From Mactromeris polynyma (taxonomy: Eukaryota > Mollusca > Bivalvia > Venerida > Mactridae), in assembly GCA_032209605.1 (NCBI GenBank), contig JASFXZ010000001.1:20974256-21038255 (forward strand): a stretch of 64,000 bases of DNA. Reading direction: 5' to 3'. Position 1 is the first letter of the stretch, and every line of letters begins with the position of its first letter. The notes below the pieces were generated by a model. The model did not search any database. It was given only the letters and a program-made list of their open reading frames with translations, and was not told the DNA's origin. A program made the position numbers and the translations under genes. Positions 25,601-36,720 of the stretch are shown one piece after another.

Positions 25601-25904
25601 GTAAGTGCCAAAGTTGAGGCTGAAGATTGTATAATTGCATACAAACCATATTCATTAGTTTTTAATTGATTTTACATAACTGTTATTTTTACAATTCAGG
25701 TCATTTGGAGATGGTTCTTCCAGTGTCGGAAACAAACACAAGGTAGGCGAACAAGATCATTTGGAGTCAAGCCCAATGGTTGTAGATGAAAACAGTCAAG
25801 AACATCTGAAGTTGTCTCAGATGTCGATATCGGATGAAGAAAAAGAGAAAATTGGGCATAAATTGGCCCTTTTTGATGATGACGTCATTCTGTATTCACA
25901 GTGA
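22609..25904 (+). CDS. DED-domain protein, copy 1 (216 aa)
   Basis: Probable cytoplasmic adaptor with a single death effector domain, the fold used by FADD, caspase-8/-10, c-FLIP and PEA-15 for homotypic assembly. Coding exons 22609-22936, 24974-25091 and 25700-25904 total 651 nt. Domain order: basic N-terminus (IIGRSGRKILK); DED about residues 22-104, with FATLLLDLSSALSDEEVSKF as helices 1-2 and the diagnostic RxDL motif at 92-95 (GRRDL) in helix 6; a polar linker; a conserved acidic C-terminus (MSISDEEKEKIG, then FDDDVILYSQ). No second DED, death domain, caspase domain or membrane segment is seen. The leader exon lies upstream and the first coding exon is entered through a splice acceptor. 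Reading on into intron 1 would give a DED-only 120-aa form ending FYFSSRC. The C-terminal part matches no family I know. Domain call is from motif pattern only. Confidence 0.82.
23218..24544. mobile_element. hAT-like non-autonomous element in intron 1 of DED gene 1
   Basis: Ends CAGGGCTTGCCCTGGC and GCCAGCACTAGCCCTG are imperfect inverted repeats, and both are followed inward by TTGGCTCAAGAAAA phrases. Unit 2 has the matching site without the insert (GATGCATAAAAAGAATGAAT at about 41209-41228). That makes this a post-duplication insertion of about 1.33 kb. The duplication of AAGAAT-type sequence at the ends is approximate. No transposase was seen. Confidence 0.72.
25096..25327. mobile_element. 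Harbinger-like MITE at the splice donor of DED gene 1 exon 2
   Basis: Ends GGCTATAATTTAAAAAATGG and AAATTTTTTTAAGG-type reverse complement ending GGTGGCC, with inner TTTGTTTGGTATAACC / GGGTTTTGCTTAACAAACAA. Flanked by TAA on both sides (25093-25095, 25328-25330), a 3-bp duplication as for PIF/Harbinger. The left TAA is part of the splice donor GTAAG itself. Confidence 0.75.
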
Positions 25905-27439
25905 TCTGTAAGAATTTAAGGGGTTTTTTTGATTTCTAAAATTCACAACCTTTTTGTTGCTTGTATGTTTATGATTGCATAATCAGTTTAAACACAATGT
26001 CAGTGTTTTGATTCTATTTGAAAATATATCAAAATCAAAAGCATGCAGATTGTACATCCATTCAATGAACCATAAGGGTTGGTTTCTACTAGGGTTTTTT
26101 CTGCAGTTCATCTTTTTAAGTTACAGAAGAATTTCATGCTCAAAGCATGTAAAGGCAGCTTTATCAAAAATCCTCCAGTTTGTGTTCAAAATGTTCAGGT
26201 GCTGCGCAAAGTATTATTCATTATCAGTCATAACTAGTCATCTACTTGTTAGTCATAGAGAACATGCATGTATTTGTATCTTTAACCAGATTGTGACCAT
26301 GTAAGCTAATGCCAATTCCATGTTCTGTTTAGATTTGGCAGGCCTCGATATCTCCCAAAGCATCTCAAATTGAATTCTCAGCTCAAAATTGAGATTTCGC
26401 TCAAATCAGAGCCTCAGTTTGAGACATATCTCATTATGGATCTCTTGAAAATATTCTGAGAAAAAGCTCATAGTTTTTGTTTTGTAATACAGATTTGGTT
26501 TTGAGAAAAATATTTGAGCTGAGATTTAGCTCAGATTGAGATGCTTCCTGAGATGGGGCCTGGATGTATAGTAAAAATGTTGTCACCTGTCTGTGTTATT
26601 ATTAGAATTGCATGTTAGATTTTTAGATTTTTCTCACTCAAAACCTGGGCAATCTTTTAACAGTGATTGCCTATAGGGTTATTAAATGTGTGCAATTTTC
26701 TCTCCTTGAAACTTCTCTCCTTGAAACTGGATATAGTTTTTTGCAGAGGAACCTCGGAAATGTTATATCTGATTTTTTTGTCGCTAATTTTTTTAAAATT
26801 TGTCAAGCAACAATGAAATTAGGTTTCCAATGGAATACTCACGGCAGAAAATAGATGTTTTAAATTTTTAATTGCCTACTTTAATAGTTATACAAAATTT
26901 AAATCAAAGAAATTGATTAAAGTAACCCCTGTTAAGATCGCCCTGTTTTGAGGAGAGAAAAATCATGCACATTTTTCAAGATTATGGGCATTCACTGTAA
27001 AGATTAACCAGGTATCTAAAGAATATAGGGATATTCGTTAATTTTGTTCAAGTCTGTCGACTCTTTGGGTACTTATTATCATCAATTTCAGCTATTTCAC
27101 CTGATTGGCTGTTTGATGTAATGCTATTATTTTGAATGCTAGGATGTATTACTGAAAGGACCTCTGATGTTGCCAAGTTTTTAACGAATATAATTGATAA
27201 CTTGTTTCCAAAAATGGAATGCTACTATCTAAAATAAATCTGACAGGTCGAGAAAATTTCATTTTTGTAAAATTGTTTGCCTCCTTTCTTTGTTAGCAGT
27301 TTGTATTCTATTGATTTTCATGGTTCACCCTTCATATGTTATTCATGTGTTAGTTTATGTATTATCCAATGCAAGAAGGTTATGACATCTTGGATTTGTT
27401 GTGACTTTTACATTTGTGTTAAAAGTTATTCGCTTGAAC
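25905..27439 (+). other. 3' UTR and downstream flank of DED gene 1
   Basis: About 95% similar by eye to the sequence after gene 2. Reading frames of 100-140 codons occur in the same place in both copies, but they follow the stop codon directly and are best read as 3' UTR. AATAAA occurs at about 27232. Confidence 0.5.
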
Positions 27440-27856
27440 TAGGGCTGTCATTGATACAATCGATATATCAACAATTTTGGTTGATCGATATTGGCGGGAA
27501 AATACAGGAGAATAATGTGCTAAAATAGCGTAACATCTATCAAAAGTCGGCTGCTTGTTAAACAGTGCTTTAGTGGATAGTGCATTCCAAATGTTGGCAA
27601 AATAATATAAATAAAAAGATAAAATACTGCCATGTTAAAAATATGGATTTGTTACTTAAATGGTATCTTATTATCATAAAGTTGAACATTTAATTATGTA
27701 GGTCATATGTGTGTAAACATATAAAATCTTATAGGAGTTAATATCAATATAGTCTATTAAAGGAATTGAAAGATATAATAGATATATCGTTGATTGGTTG
27801 TCATTGGATATATCAATATTGTCGATATGCAAAAATTTGAATCAATGACTGTCCTA
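27440..27856. mobile_element. hAT MITE with perfect 8-bp duplication, unit 1
   Basis: Ends TAGGGCTGTCATTGAT and ATCAATGACTGTCCTA are inverted repeats flanked on both sides by GCTTGAAC (27432-27439 and 27857-27864). The 417-bp element is AT-rich and rich in CGATATATC words. The orthologous copy in unit 2 is also 417 bp, so insertion preceded duplication. Confidence 0.88.
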
Positions 27857-28905
27857 GCTTGAACATATTTTTTCTTTAATTGTGTCACATTATGTTATGC
27901 AATGATTAGTTCTGTACTGAGCTAGTTATTTGTAATTTCTCACAGAACTACCTACATTGTGTAATCATGTTAAGCTGTAATGCCAATCTGATCTGTCCCT
28001 TCATTCTCCCTTCTATTCTCTAAGCACACATGTGTGCGTTGTCATAGACACTCACTCTATTGCTTGTATGGTACTTATATTATGATGATCATGATTATCT
28101 TTGCTAATTGTTCCTTTAAGACAAGCATAAGTATGCTTAGTTGTACATAAACATTTTTGTGTAGTGTTCATTTTGTTTACTGTTGTCCAATAACAAATTC
28201 CCTTATTTATTTTTTAAGACTAAATGAAAACTCATCCCCATAACAGAGTTACATCACTTGCAGATATGTTTGATCCATATTCCCCTGATAATGTTTGAAT
28301 TTTTCATGCGATACCGGATTCATTGATTTCTTCAAATCAAATCAATAGTTATCCATTTTACTTGGGCATGATGTTTTTAAAATGAGCTCTATTTTTTCGA
28401 GAGTTTTGTTTGAATATTTATTTTTGTAGCAATTGTTAAGCATACATGTGACAATATCAAATACATGTACACAAATATGTTATAAGTTTTTTTTTATAAA
28501 AGTTCATAGGTGCTTTATATGTGAGAGTTTGTGGTTATAAAAGAAACGTCTATCAAATATTTTACTCGATGACTGATATAAAAATGGCAGATTTTATTTA
28601 TTCTCAGCAATGTATTGTCGAGTAAAAGGAAGATAAAATATTACTTGTCTCAATACACGTTATAATGGTAGCTATTAGTTATTAATCAAGTACACATGTA
28701 TTTTGAAATAAAATTTTTGACTACATATTTGCCAAAAATTTAAGGATGTATCATGTTAATTTTTTTATTCATTCCAAAACCATGACCACATCAAAATATG
28801 TACATAATCTTAGTAGATAGTGATGTTTATTGAATAGTATGTATAAATGATGAATAACATTGAATCAAAATCATTCATCCAAAAAGAACTTTTTTCCGTT
28901 CCTTA

Positions 28906-29828
28906 ACACATAATTATAGTAAAGATCCCCTGGTTTTTTATGACTCTTGTGTTTTTACAGCTGACACCTAGGGCAATTTTCAATTACAGTAGTGACCAGT
29001 AGAACTGATCTGCCGAGGGCGTGGTTTATGAATTGCAAAACAATAGGCATCCACCAATCAAATTAATTAAAATACAAGAAAAACAATTAATAACTGTCAA
29101 TTATCAATTCATACGAGAATACAGAAATTGTTTAAACATTGAAACTAAATGGCCAGCCAGCCAGCCACGAAAGCCGTCTAAAAATAATTTATGGATTATA
29201 GCTCTATGTCCCGTTTTCAGAAGAGATTCTTTTAAAAGTGACTATAAACAATCTATATTTAATGTGAGTAGGAATAACCAAACAGACAGTGAGTTTCATA
29301 TTTTATTTTTACATAAATATATTGTTTTAGACAGTGCGTCTGCTGATAACATTGTATCGATGCGCCATATCTGGCGTAGCGCATCTGTGGTATTGAGGTC
29401 TTTGGCTATATCCATGTTCTTTCATATGACGGTCCATGACTGAAATGACGAAAAATATGTGTGGTTCTTCTTCAGACATGCGTACGATTTCACATTAACA
29501 TCAAAATACGGTCTTCCAAGTCCATATTAACGACTGAGTCTGTGAAATAAAAATTCCCAGTATGTCGCAAAATTATGTGACAAACAAATATTAAGCATCC
29601 AACTAAAGCAATTTCGCAAAATCCATTAAGTATAAGTTTTTTTATATATCTCAAAATACATACTAAAACAAATTACATCTGTAACATACCTTATCTTTTA
29701 TTCCATCGCCGAAAAATTGGTTACGTCGCCATTTCGCGCTCTGAATATTACCGTTATAGTAATTGTTTATCCTCTAATGACGTCATCGAAGGGCAGATAA
29801 TTCTATTTACGGTATAATTGAAAGGGTG
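28906..29828. other. Segment of about 0.92 kb present only in unit 1
   Basis: Unit 2 passes directly from CCGTTCCTTAA to TATAGTAGTGACGAAAATGG, while unit 1 has about 920 bp between these words. Edge words AATTATAGTAAA and TTTACGGTATAATT are loosely inverted, which suggests a mobile insertion. A 140-codon open frame at 29021-29443 resembles nothing I know. A deletion from unit 2 is the alternative. Confidence 0.55.
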
Positions 29829-29883
29829 TATAGTAGTGATGAAAATGGCCTAGCATTTGCATCTGGACCATCAGAACAGAAGA

Positions 29884-30303
29884 TACATTTAACAAAACTT
29901 ATAAGTGTGCAGGTATAAATAGGACTGTATCTCAGTCAATATTAGACGAATCTTGCTGGAACTTTCAACAAATATAGTGTTGATACCTGGCATACCATTT
30001 TCTTTATTTCATGTCATAAATCCACAGATTGAACAATTATAATTTAATTATATATAATCAATAAATGTGAAAAAATCAGTACTGCAGCATTCACTTAACG
30101 ATGATCTTGTTGATTGGAGAGAGTCTAATAGCGCGTGTGCCCACCCTGACTCAATGCACCATGTTTTTTAAACCAATAAATACAATCCTAGAATCATGAT
30201 CTACATGCAGCCAATATACAAAATTTTGTGTAGAAATGTTAATCAATAAAACAGATATTCGACATTAAGAAAGAGCACACTTATAAGTTTTGTTAAGTGT
30301 ATA
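29884..30303. mobile_element. MITE with ACTTAACAAAACTTATAAGT ends, unit 1
   Basis: TACATTTAACAAAACTTATA at the left and TTATAAGTTTTGTTAAGTGT at the right form inverted repeats of about 26 bp flanking about 370 bp of non-coding DNA. A diverged copy lies at the same place in unit 2 (45730-46143), so it predates duplication. Confidence 0.72.
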
Positions 30304-31230
30304 TAAATGGGCCTCATCCAGTGTTGTTGCTATATTGCATATATAACACCTTTATGATTAAAAAACCTTGTTTTATCATATTGTGCATGGGAAAAAGAAT
30401 TGAGAAATACTACAAGAGGACTGAGGAATACATATTTTGGGTCTTCTTGGATAATGCTTATTCATTGATGTTTTAACTTTATGAAATATAGCTTTCATAT
30501 TTGTTGATGGTACACCCATGCGAAATATATTTCGTATTTGTTCAGACAAAATACAATGAGCATAATATTACTTCAAGCCAAATAAAATAAACGTGCATAC
30601 TTCAAGTAACTTGATAGTCCTAGTTTTTCCAAGCTGACCCTTATTTTCTCCATGAATGCTGAAGACTAGAAATTGTTATTCTTCAATTGATTCTTAAATC
30701 TCCTGAAAGTTGTTCTCTGTTCATTTAGTCCTTAAAATGTAATCGTGTACATTGTAAGGAAATTAATCTGGTCAAACCCTCAATTTCATCACAACTAATT
30801 CAAAATAAAGTATGAAAATAGATCAAAAATGTTTGCTGACCTATCGGTCCAATTGTTTTGGTCATGTTTCTCGAGTCTGAGCATTATAGCATTTTACCTA
30901 AACTTATAACTAAATTCTTGATTATTAGCCAGTCTTGATGGTTAAGCTAGGCTGGAAAATCTGCTGCTTATTTCTCATGAAAAATTCAAATTAAGTTGCG
31001 ATTATTTATTCAGAATTTAGGAGTGCATAAAGATGTAATTCGGTTCTTCAATAATCATCATGTATTTCTCATTGTGATTCATGTGTTGTATTAAATTATT
31101 TAATTAGTGTAGACAGCATCCAATGGATGAGATGTTAAAACCGATTGTTTGTCCCATTTCTCTGTTGATAAAACATCTTTCTGTTCTATTTTGTTTGCTG
31201 TTCTGACAGGTTATATATTTAAGGATAAAG

Positions 31231-31341
31231 CCCAGGAGATTGTCACGAGTTCTCTCCCTTTATAGATATTTATACTATAGAAGGGACAAAGGGAGAGCAC
31301 TCTAGAAGGGAAAATGGAGAGAACTTGTTACACTCTCGTGT
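31231..31341. mobile_element. Palindromic MITE (CAGGAGATTGTCA family), unit 1 copy
   Basis: Left GAGATTGTCACGAGTTCTCT and right GGAGAGAACTTGTTACACTC are inverted, with a central TATAGATATTTATACTATAG. The family recurs at 46768, 54111, 56500, 57252 (half), 58580 and 62301. Confidence 0.75.
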
Positions 31342-31856
31342 GGATTAAGTGTTTTTTTGCTTTGAATTGTTCAATAAAATCGATTGAAAAAAGGTTATGT
31401 GTTGTTTTATTGCATAAAAATTGACTCGATACAAAGAAGACAACAATTGATTGCACTAGAGAACTGCAGTCTGGCCATTGTACGACTAAGGATAACAAAC
31501 CAAGCAGTGACCTAGAAAATCAAATCTAGTGCAATTTCACCTCGTAGCAAAACCATTCCTCACAATTTTAGATTTGGATAATGAATTTTGAGACGCCTAA
31601 AAAGCTGTTCTCATCAAAGGGGTCATGTATTGATATACCATATCTTGAAGTTTTGACTGTTTTAGAGAGGTGACGCTCTTTATTGGGTAAATGGGTTGTT
31701 GAAGAGAGTTTGTAGATCAAGAAAACTACCCTGAAGTGAGGCATCATATATCTGACAAATCAAAATAAGTTTTATGAAGAGGAGACCTCATTTATTATTT
31801 AAAAACACCCATGAAAACTGATCGAAATGCATTTATTCCAATTTCAATAATAATTG

Positions 31857-31995
31857 AATTCGCGCACGAGTACATGGACGCATGGCCAATCGTAACAGTT
31901 CGGCCTTTTCCGTACTTCTTCGTTAAAATTGATCAGTATGGCATTGACCTCGAGCATAAACAATACAAACCATAGCATACGTCTCGTTTCGACAG
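31857..31995 (+). promoter_or_regulatory. Candidate promoter-proximal 5' leader exon of DED gene 2
   Basis: Copy of the block at 22021-22164, ending CGTTTCGACAG before GTTGTGTG (possible donor at 31996). If used, the first intron of gene 2 spans nearly 8 kb, compared with about 0.4 kb in gene 1. The upstream ORF starting MDAWPIVTVRPF is longer here. Confidence 0.5.
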
Positions 31996-34299
31996 GTTGT
32001 GTGTAGGTAGAGCAAATAGTCCATATATCGACCGTTTAATTTAACATGGACAAATTTTGTCAGTATGTAAAACCAACTTTGATTGGTTGAAACTGACAGT
32101 TAGGGCATGCAAGAGCTTAATATTTGACCAATGATATTACGTCTTTCAAAAGTAGTTTAGGGAGTAATTATCGACCACCTTTCCAATTATCGACCTATGC
32201 GTTGCCAATTATCAACCACAACAAGACTTTTACAAAACATGCACTCAACAATATAATTAAACGTGTTTTAAACAAAACTATTCATTTTGTTCTCTATTAC
32301 TAAGTCAAACACTTACTTCTAGTGTTTTTGAGAACGAAAGTCACACATATATAAATAAATAAAATAAATAAATATATATATATATGACTCTCACTGAATG
32401 CGTAGCCTAGCAATTATGGCAGTAAGCAAGACCTAAGAGTGCTCGGATCACTGCCCGTGATCTAGTATGTATATAATCGCCTTTGTCATAATCACAGCAT
32501 CGCGATCTTGCTGTGAAATAGATTAAAAGACGAAACTTACAGCCGGAAAAACGATTATCTAATTTAATACGACGCCAAAACTGTTACCGTATATAAATTC
32601 AATACACCGATGGTTCTTGTCTAAGATGTCACATCGATTGTGAAGTTATCATAGCCCTGCTTCGAATTCAGAATTCACTTTGCAGCATGGCAGTGCATAA
32701 CCAAAATAAAGGCACAAACATGTACGCAAACGGTAACGGTTAAACGGGTACATGCACGCCTTGAAATCCATGATCTGAATCTGACTCGCTGACCAGTCGC
32801 GAACGAAATAAGAGTTCAATCAGCATGTTACGTCTTATTTTCAACAACCCTTTCTCAAATTTCAATTTAATTATGACGTAATGTGTCGTAGAAATAAGTC
32901 TCATTGATTTATTGTCCCGTGATAAACACAGGATGTGTCGAAATTTAGGCAGCAGACTTCAAAGACACTCGCCGACGGTACAGGTGCTGTATTGACATCA
33001 GGGCGTGATCTATGAAAATTCGAGTTTTGATTGTTTTTTTTACTAGGACTAACGTTTACCTTAGTGTGTGGTATACACATGTGTTGGAATTGAGGATTCT
33101 GATGGCGAGTGCGTGTGCAACTTGACTATTTGCTCTCGGCTCGTCAGTAGTTAGAACCTGTTTATACATAGTATTACATGTACGACATTTCAACGCCATT
33201 TCTTTTCAGAAAAAGTGTATACGAACACATATTTCTTGCTGATTATGCTTTGTTCGCATTTAATGATTACGATGTCAGTACATTGTATTTAAAATGGGTT
33301 TATGTAGTGCATTTATGATGTCTGAAAACGATATATGGAGATAGGTAGACGCTGAAAAAGTCGTATCCATTCAGCAATATTTTTCCAGGAAAGGAACAAG
33401 TACTCATTTTTGAATAATAATGGATCTTGATTCATTGACCCTGATTCGCAAATGGGAGGTGATGGATCGGCTCGTGGTTGGCTTTCGACAGTTCTCCCCT
33501 GCTCTGGAATTTTAAATTCATACACATAACAGGTACCACGTACGGACCTATATATTGGTCCCTGCAGGTACACGGACTTTAAAATCCGCTTGACAATTGT
33601 ACGTATTTGCACCTGTCAGCGCTGTAACCCACACTGAGGCACACCGAGGCAGCTGTCTTGGTTAAAATTTGCAGACACACTAGAGAAGTCCTAGAAAAAT
33701 CTTTTCCCGTGAAACATGTCCCGGACCCCATAGACTGCCTCGGTTTAATATGCATCTGGCTACGCCACTGCCTGTGCTTCCTAAAAAATACCAGCAATGA
33801 AATAATTACAATGTGTTGCTCTGATTGTGACTAAGAAAATATCTATTTTAATTGACAATTACAATGTATTAACCGTATTTGTACTCGTGGTCGATAATTG
33901 GCAAACCCAAAATTTATCTTATCCTTTTATCGGCCCGTGTACTTTGAACCAGATATTCGTCCGATCGTTCTAGAACTCACTGTGATCACATTTAAGTGTT
34001 TTATTCGATAAATAAAAAGGACAATGATAGGAATTAAACATTTCACGACGAAAAAAAAGTTTATCGAAAAACATTACCCCCCTTACGATTTCTGGTAAGA
34101 AATGAGCCGCTATGAGTTGGTGATTGATAATTGGGAAGAAAAACGTTCAAATGCCGCGTAATGACGTCACCCAGCAAACACCTGACGTCAATACGACGTT
34201 GGCCCAACGTTGGATTTTGGTCATAACGTCGCCGACCATAATCCAACGTCTAACCAACGTTAAAACCACAACGTCCATGCAACGTCGATTTACGACTCG
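31996..34299 (+). other. Unit 2 first intron, repeat-derived part
   Basis: Long non-coding stretch. Contains TTATCGACCA phrases near 32170-32215, an AT-rich simple tract near 32350-32385, a possible transposon end (GGCTACGCCACTGCCTG near 33760) and an AACGT-rich repeat (CAACGTTGGATTTTGGTC) at 34165-34290. No convincing coding exon. Confidence 0.5.
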
Positions 34300-35086
34300 T
34301 CAACTCGTACCGTAGTCAACTCGTACGTCGGTCAACTCGTACCGTTTTTGGTCAACTCGTACCGTAGTAAGCTCGTACCGTAGTTAACTCGTACCTTCAT
34401 TTTTTTAACAATTAGTATTAACAGTTATTCATTATAGAATTAAGTGTTACTCTATTTTCCTGTATTCGGTGAACAATTTTGAACAGTATAGCTATACTGG
34501 TAATGTTTGTCAGTACTTATTATGCGGCAGCTAATACCAGTTGGTCAACTCGAACCTTCGGTAAAACAAGTCATATTCAAGTCATACAAACACTTATTAA
34601 TAGAGTTAATATGATTAAAAGTAAGCTTTTCCTGTATTGTGTGGCTCATTTGTGACCAGTGTAAACATATCAAACTTTCACAGTACCGTTAATCATTACT
34701 TAACATACGGCATATAACGCCTGTTGGTCAACTCGTACCTTCGTAATTCAAGTCATTTTGTTATGCTAATCGATATATCTTTTTATATTAATGTATAATG
34801 TACACATTTCTTGGAACAAACGATCTTCATAACGATAAAGTATACAAATAAATGCACCAATTGATGTATTGATGAGTATCATTTTCCTAGGCTTCCTCTG
34901 GCAAAATGTTCACAATAATTGATGTCAATCCTAAATGATATCTGAAAAAAGCACTAAAAAATATGCATAAGTATACAGATTACAGTTATATAAGGTACGA
35001 GTTGACCAAATATTACGGTACGAGTTGACCAAAAACGGTACGAGTAAGTTGACCGACGTACGAGTTGACTACGGTACGAGTTGACC
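34300..35086. mobile_element. Foldback-type element with arrays of TCAACTCGTACC in its arms
   Basis: The left arm 34300-34375 and the right arm about 35010-35086 are nearly exact inverted repeats of about 70 bp. Each arm contains four copies of the word GGTCAACTCGTACCG in the same spacing. Additional lone copies lie inside at about 34540 and 34725. The interior is AT-rich and non-coding. I see no clear target-site duplication. Confidence 0.8.
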
Positions 35087-35255
35087 GGTTATCCTTCCGG
35101 GTCGGAAGCGTGTATAAATTTTCATCTAATATCATTATATATATCTATAGGGTAACCATAATTTTATACAATTTAGTAGTATTTAACCTCTACCATAATA
35201 TTTAAACTTTGAACTATTGTAGATATTTGTCATAATTTTATTTTAATAATATCAT

Positions 35256-35293
35256 GGACCTATATATATGGCCCTATATATATAGGTCCGTGA
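35256..35293. repeat. AT-rich palindrome
   Basis: GGACCTATATATA, TGGCCC, then TATATATATAGGTCC form a hairpin with flanking ATCATG / GTGAT. It lies between the foldback element and the LINE fragment. Confidence 0.7.
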
Positions 35294-35561
35294 TATTGTA
35301 GTGACCTTGGATTCCGGTCTCAGTCACGGAACGGTCCGCATGGGTGTTATCTGTGCGAGAACCGCGCGAGATGACGATTTTGGCGCAAAACTGTTGGACT
35401 CCATCTTGAGTGTAAGAAGAATGTAAAAAGTCTCTACGAGTTCTGGGCGGGCCGGGCAAATTAAGCGTGAACTCTGGATTAAGATACTAGGTAATATTAA
35501 CAGATTGCTTCAATTATATTAAAAATAAAATGGAAAAAATCGAAACTAAGCAACATACCAC

Positions 35562-36720
35562 AAGTTGAACCACTACGGGTTCAAAGGAAGGACCAACCGC
35601 TGGATTCAAGCGTTCTTGAGCGGCAGAACCCAGTCCGTGGTCTTGCATGGGGAGACCTCCGACATAGTCAATGTAGAGTCCGGCGTCCCTCAAGAATCAG
35701 TACTCGGACCCAGCTTGTTCCTGTACTACATCAACGACATCCCATACGGTCTTGATGCCACAGTCCGCCTTTTTGCTGACGACACCATCGCCTACCTCGT
35801 GATTGCCGGCACATCTGACTGCACCAGACTACAAAAGGACCTCGACAAACTTGCCCAGTGGGAAAAAAGGTGGAAAATGGCATTCCATCCAGACAAGTGC
35901 CAGGTACTAACCATATCCAGGAAAAAGAAAATCATCCATTATGATTACAAACTCCATAACCAATCACTAATTCAAGTTGAATCAGCTAAATACCTGGGAC
36001 TCACCATCAACAGCAACCTAGACTGGGGTGAACACATAGCCAACATCACCAACAAGGCAAGCCGCAACCTAAACTTCGTTCGCAGGAATTAACCTCAATG
36101 TCGCCTCAACTAGCACCAAAGAACTCGCCTTTAAATCTCTTGTTCAACCCACTGTCGAATATGCGTGCCCAGTAAGGGATCCCTACGAAAAGGTGGACAT
36201 AGATAAACTTGAAATGGTTCAACGTCGAGGTGCACGATTTGTCAAAAACAAATACCAGCACCGAGATGCCCAACGACCTACAATGGATGTCTCTCCAGAA
36301 CAGGAGGAAAAACGCCCGACTAATCCTCTTCTTCAAACTAGTAAACAATCTAATCGCTGTCAATAAAGCAGACCATCTTCTACCCCCAACACGACTCTCC
36401 AGATACTCTTCAGCCCACTCCTTCAAGATCCCTCACTGCACCTCCAGCTACCAACAACAATCCTTCTTCCCACGTACAATCAAGGAGAGGAATAGCCTTC
36501 CTCCCGACACTGTATCAGTAGGCACAGTTGACGCCTTCAAGGCCCAACTTGCCAAACTCTTTATCTAGACTCCTAAGTACTCTTTTATTTTTAACCTCTC
36601 ACTGTACATGTATACACTCTCACTTTATTTCATATCTTTTCCTTTTTTGCGCAACCCCTGGCAATAATGTTCAGCCAGTTGAACGTGGCCAGTAACTGGT
36701 AGAAGTAGAAGTACCAGCTC
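35562..36720 (+). pseudogene. 5'-truncated, frameshifted LINE (CR1/jockey-like) reverse transcriptase
   Basis: Remains of a non-LTR retrotransposon. Frame 35565-36092 carries the reverse transcriptase palm: GVPQESVLGPSLFLYYIND and LFADDTIAYL (the F/YxDD catalytic box), then KYLGLTINSNLDW. Translation continues in other frames (ELAFKSLVQPTVEYACPV from about 36115, and MSLQNRRKNARLILFFKL through AQLAKLFI ending 36568), so there are at least two frameshifts. The endonuclease domain and 5' half are missing. The tail at about 36660-36715 (GGCCAGTAACTGGTAGAAGT) ends in short TAGAAG-type repeats, as seen in CR1-like elements. Sits in the first intron of DED gene 2 and is not functional. Confidence 0.85.

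Larger units (their letters stand above)
22007..31840 (+). repeat. Tandem duplication, unit 1
   Basis: Starts at ATTTCAATCATAAT and ends at ATTTATTCCA. The same start sequence recurs at 31841 directly after the end sequence, and the end sequence recurs at 48238. This defines a head-to-tail duplication of 9.8 kb here. It contains DED gene 1 and long shared 3' flanking DNA, with identity by eye roughly 95% from 24974 onward. It lacks the MRPL55 last-exon segment that unit 2 keeps. Confidence 0.88.

Noticed and set aside
25975..26304. Open frame conserved in both units (also 42774-43208)
   Set aside because: It lies directly after the stop codon of each DED gene, lacks a recognised domain, differs in length between copies, and the shared sequence is explained by the duplication. 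Treated as 3' UTR.
29021..29443. 140-codon frame as a gene
   Set aside because: No recognisable domain, no splice or copy support, and it lies in a segment absent from the sister unit.
34165..34400. CRISPR-like array of repeated words
   Set aside because: The spacing is irregular and the words form inverted arms of an animal mobile element; the genome is eukaryotic.
35565..36568. Functional reverse transcriptase
   Set aside because: At least two frameshifts and no endonuclease or 5' half; a dead fragment.
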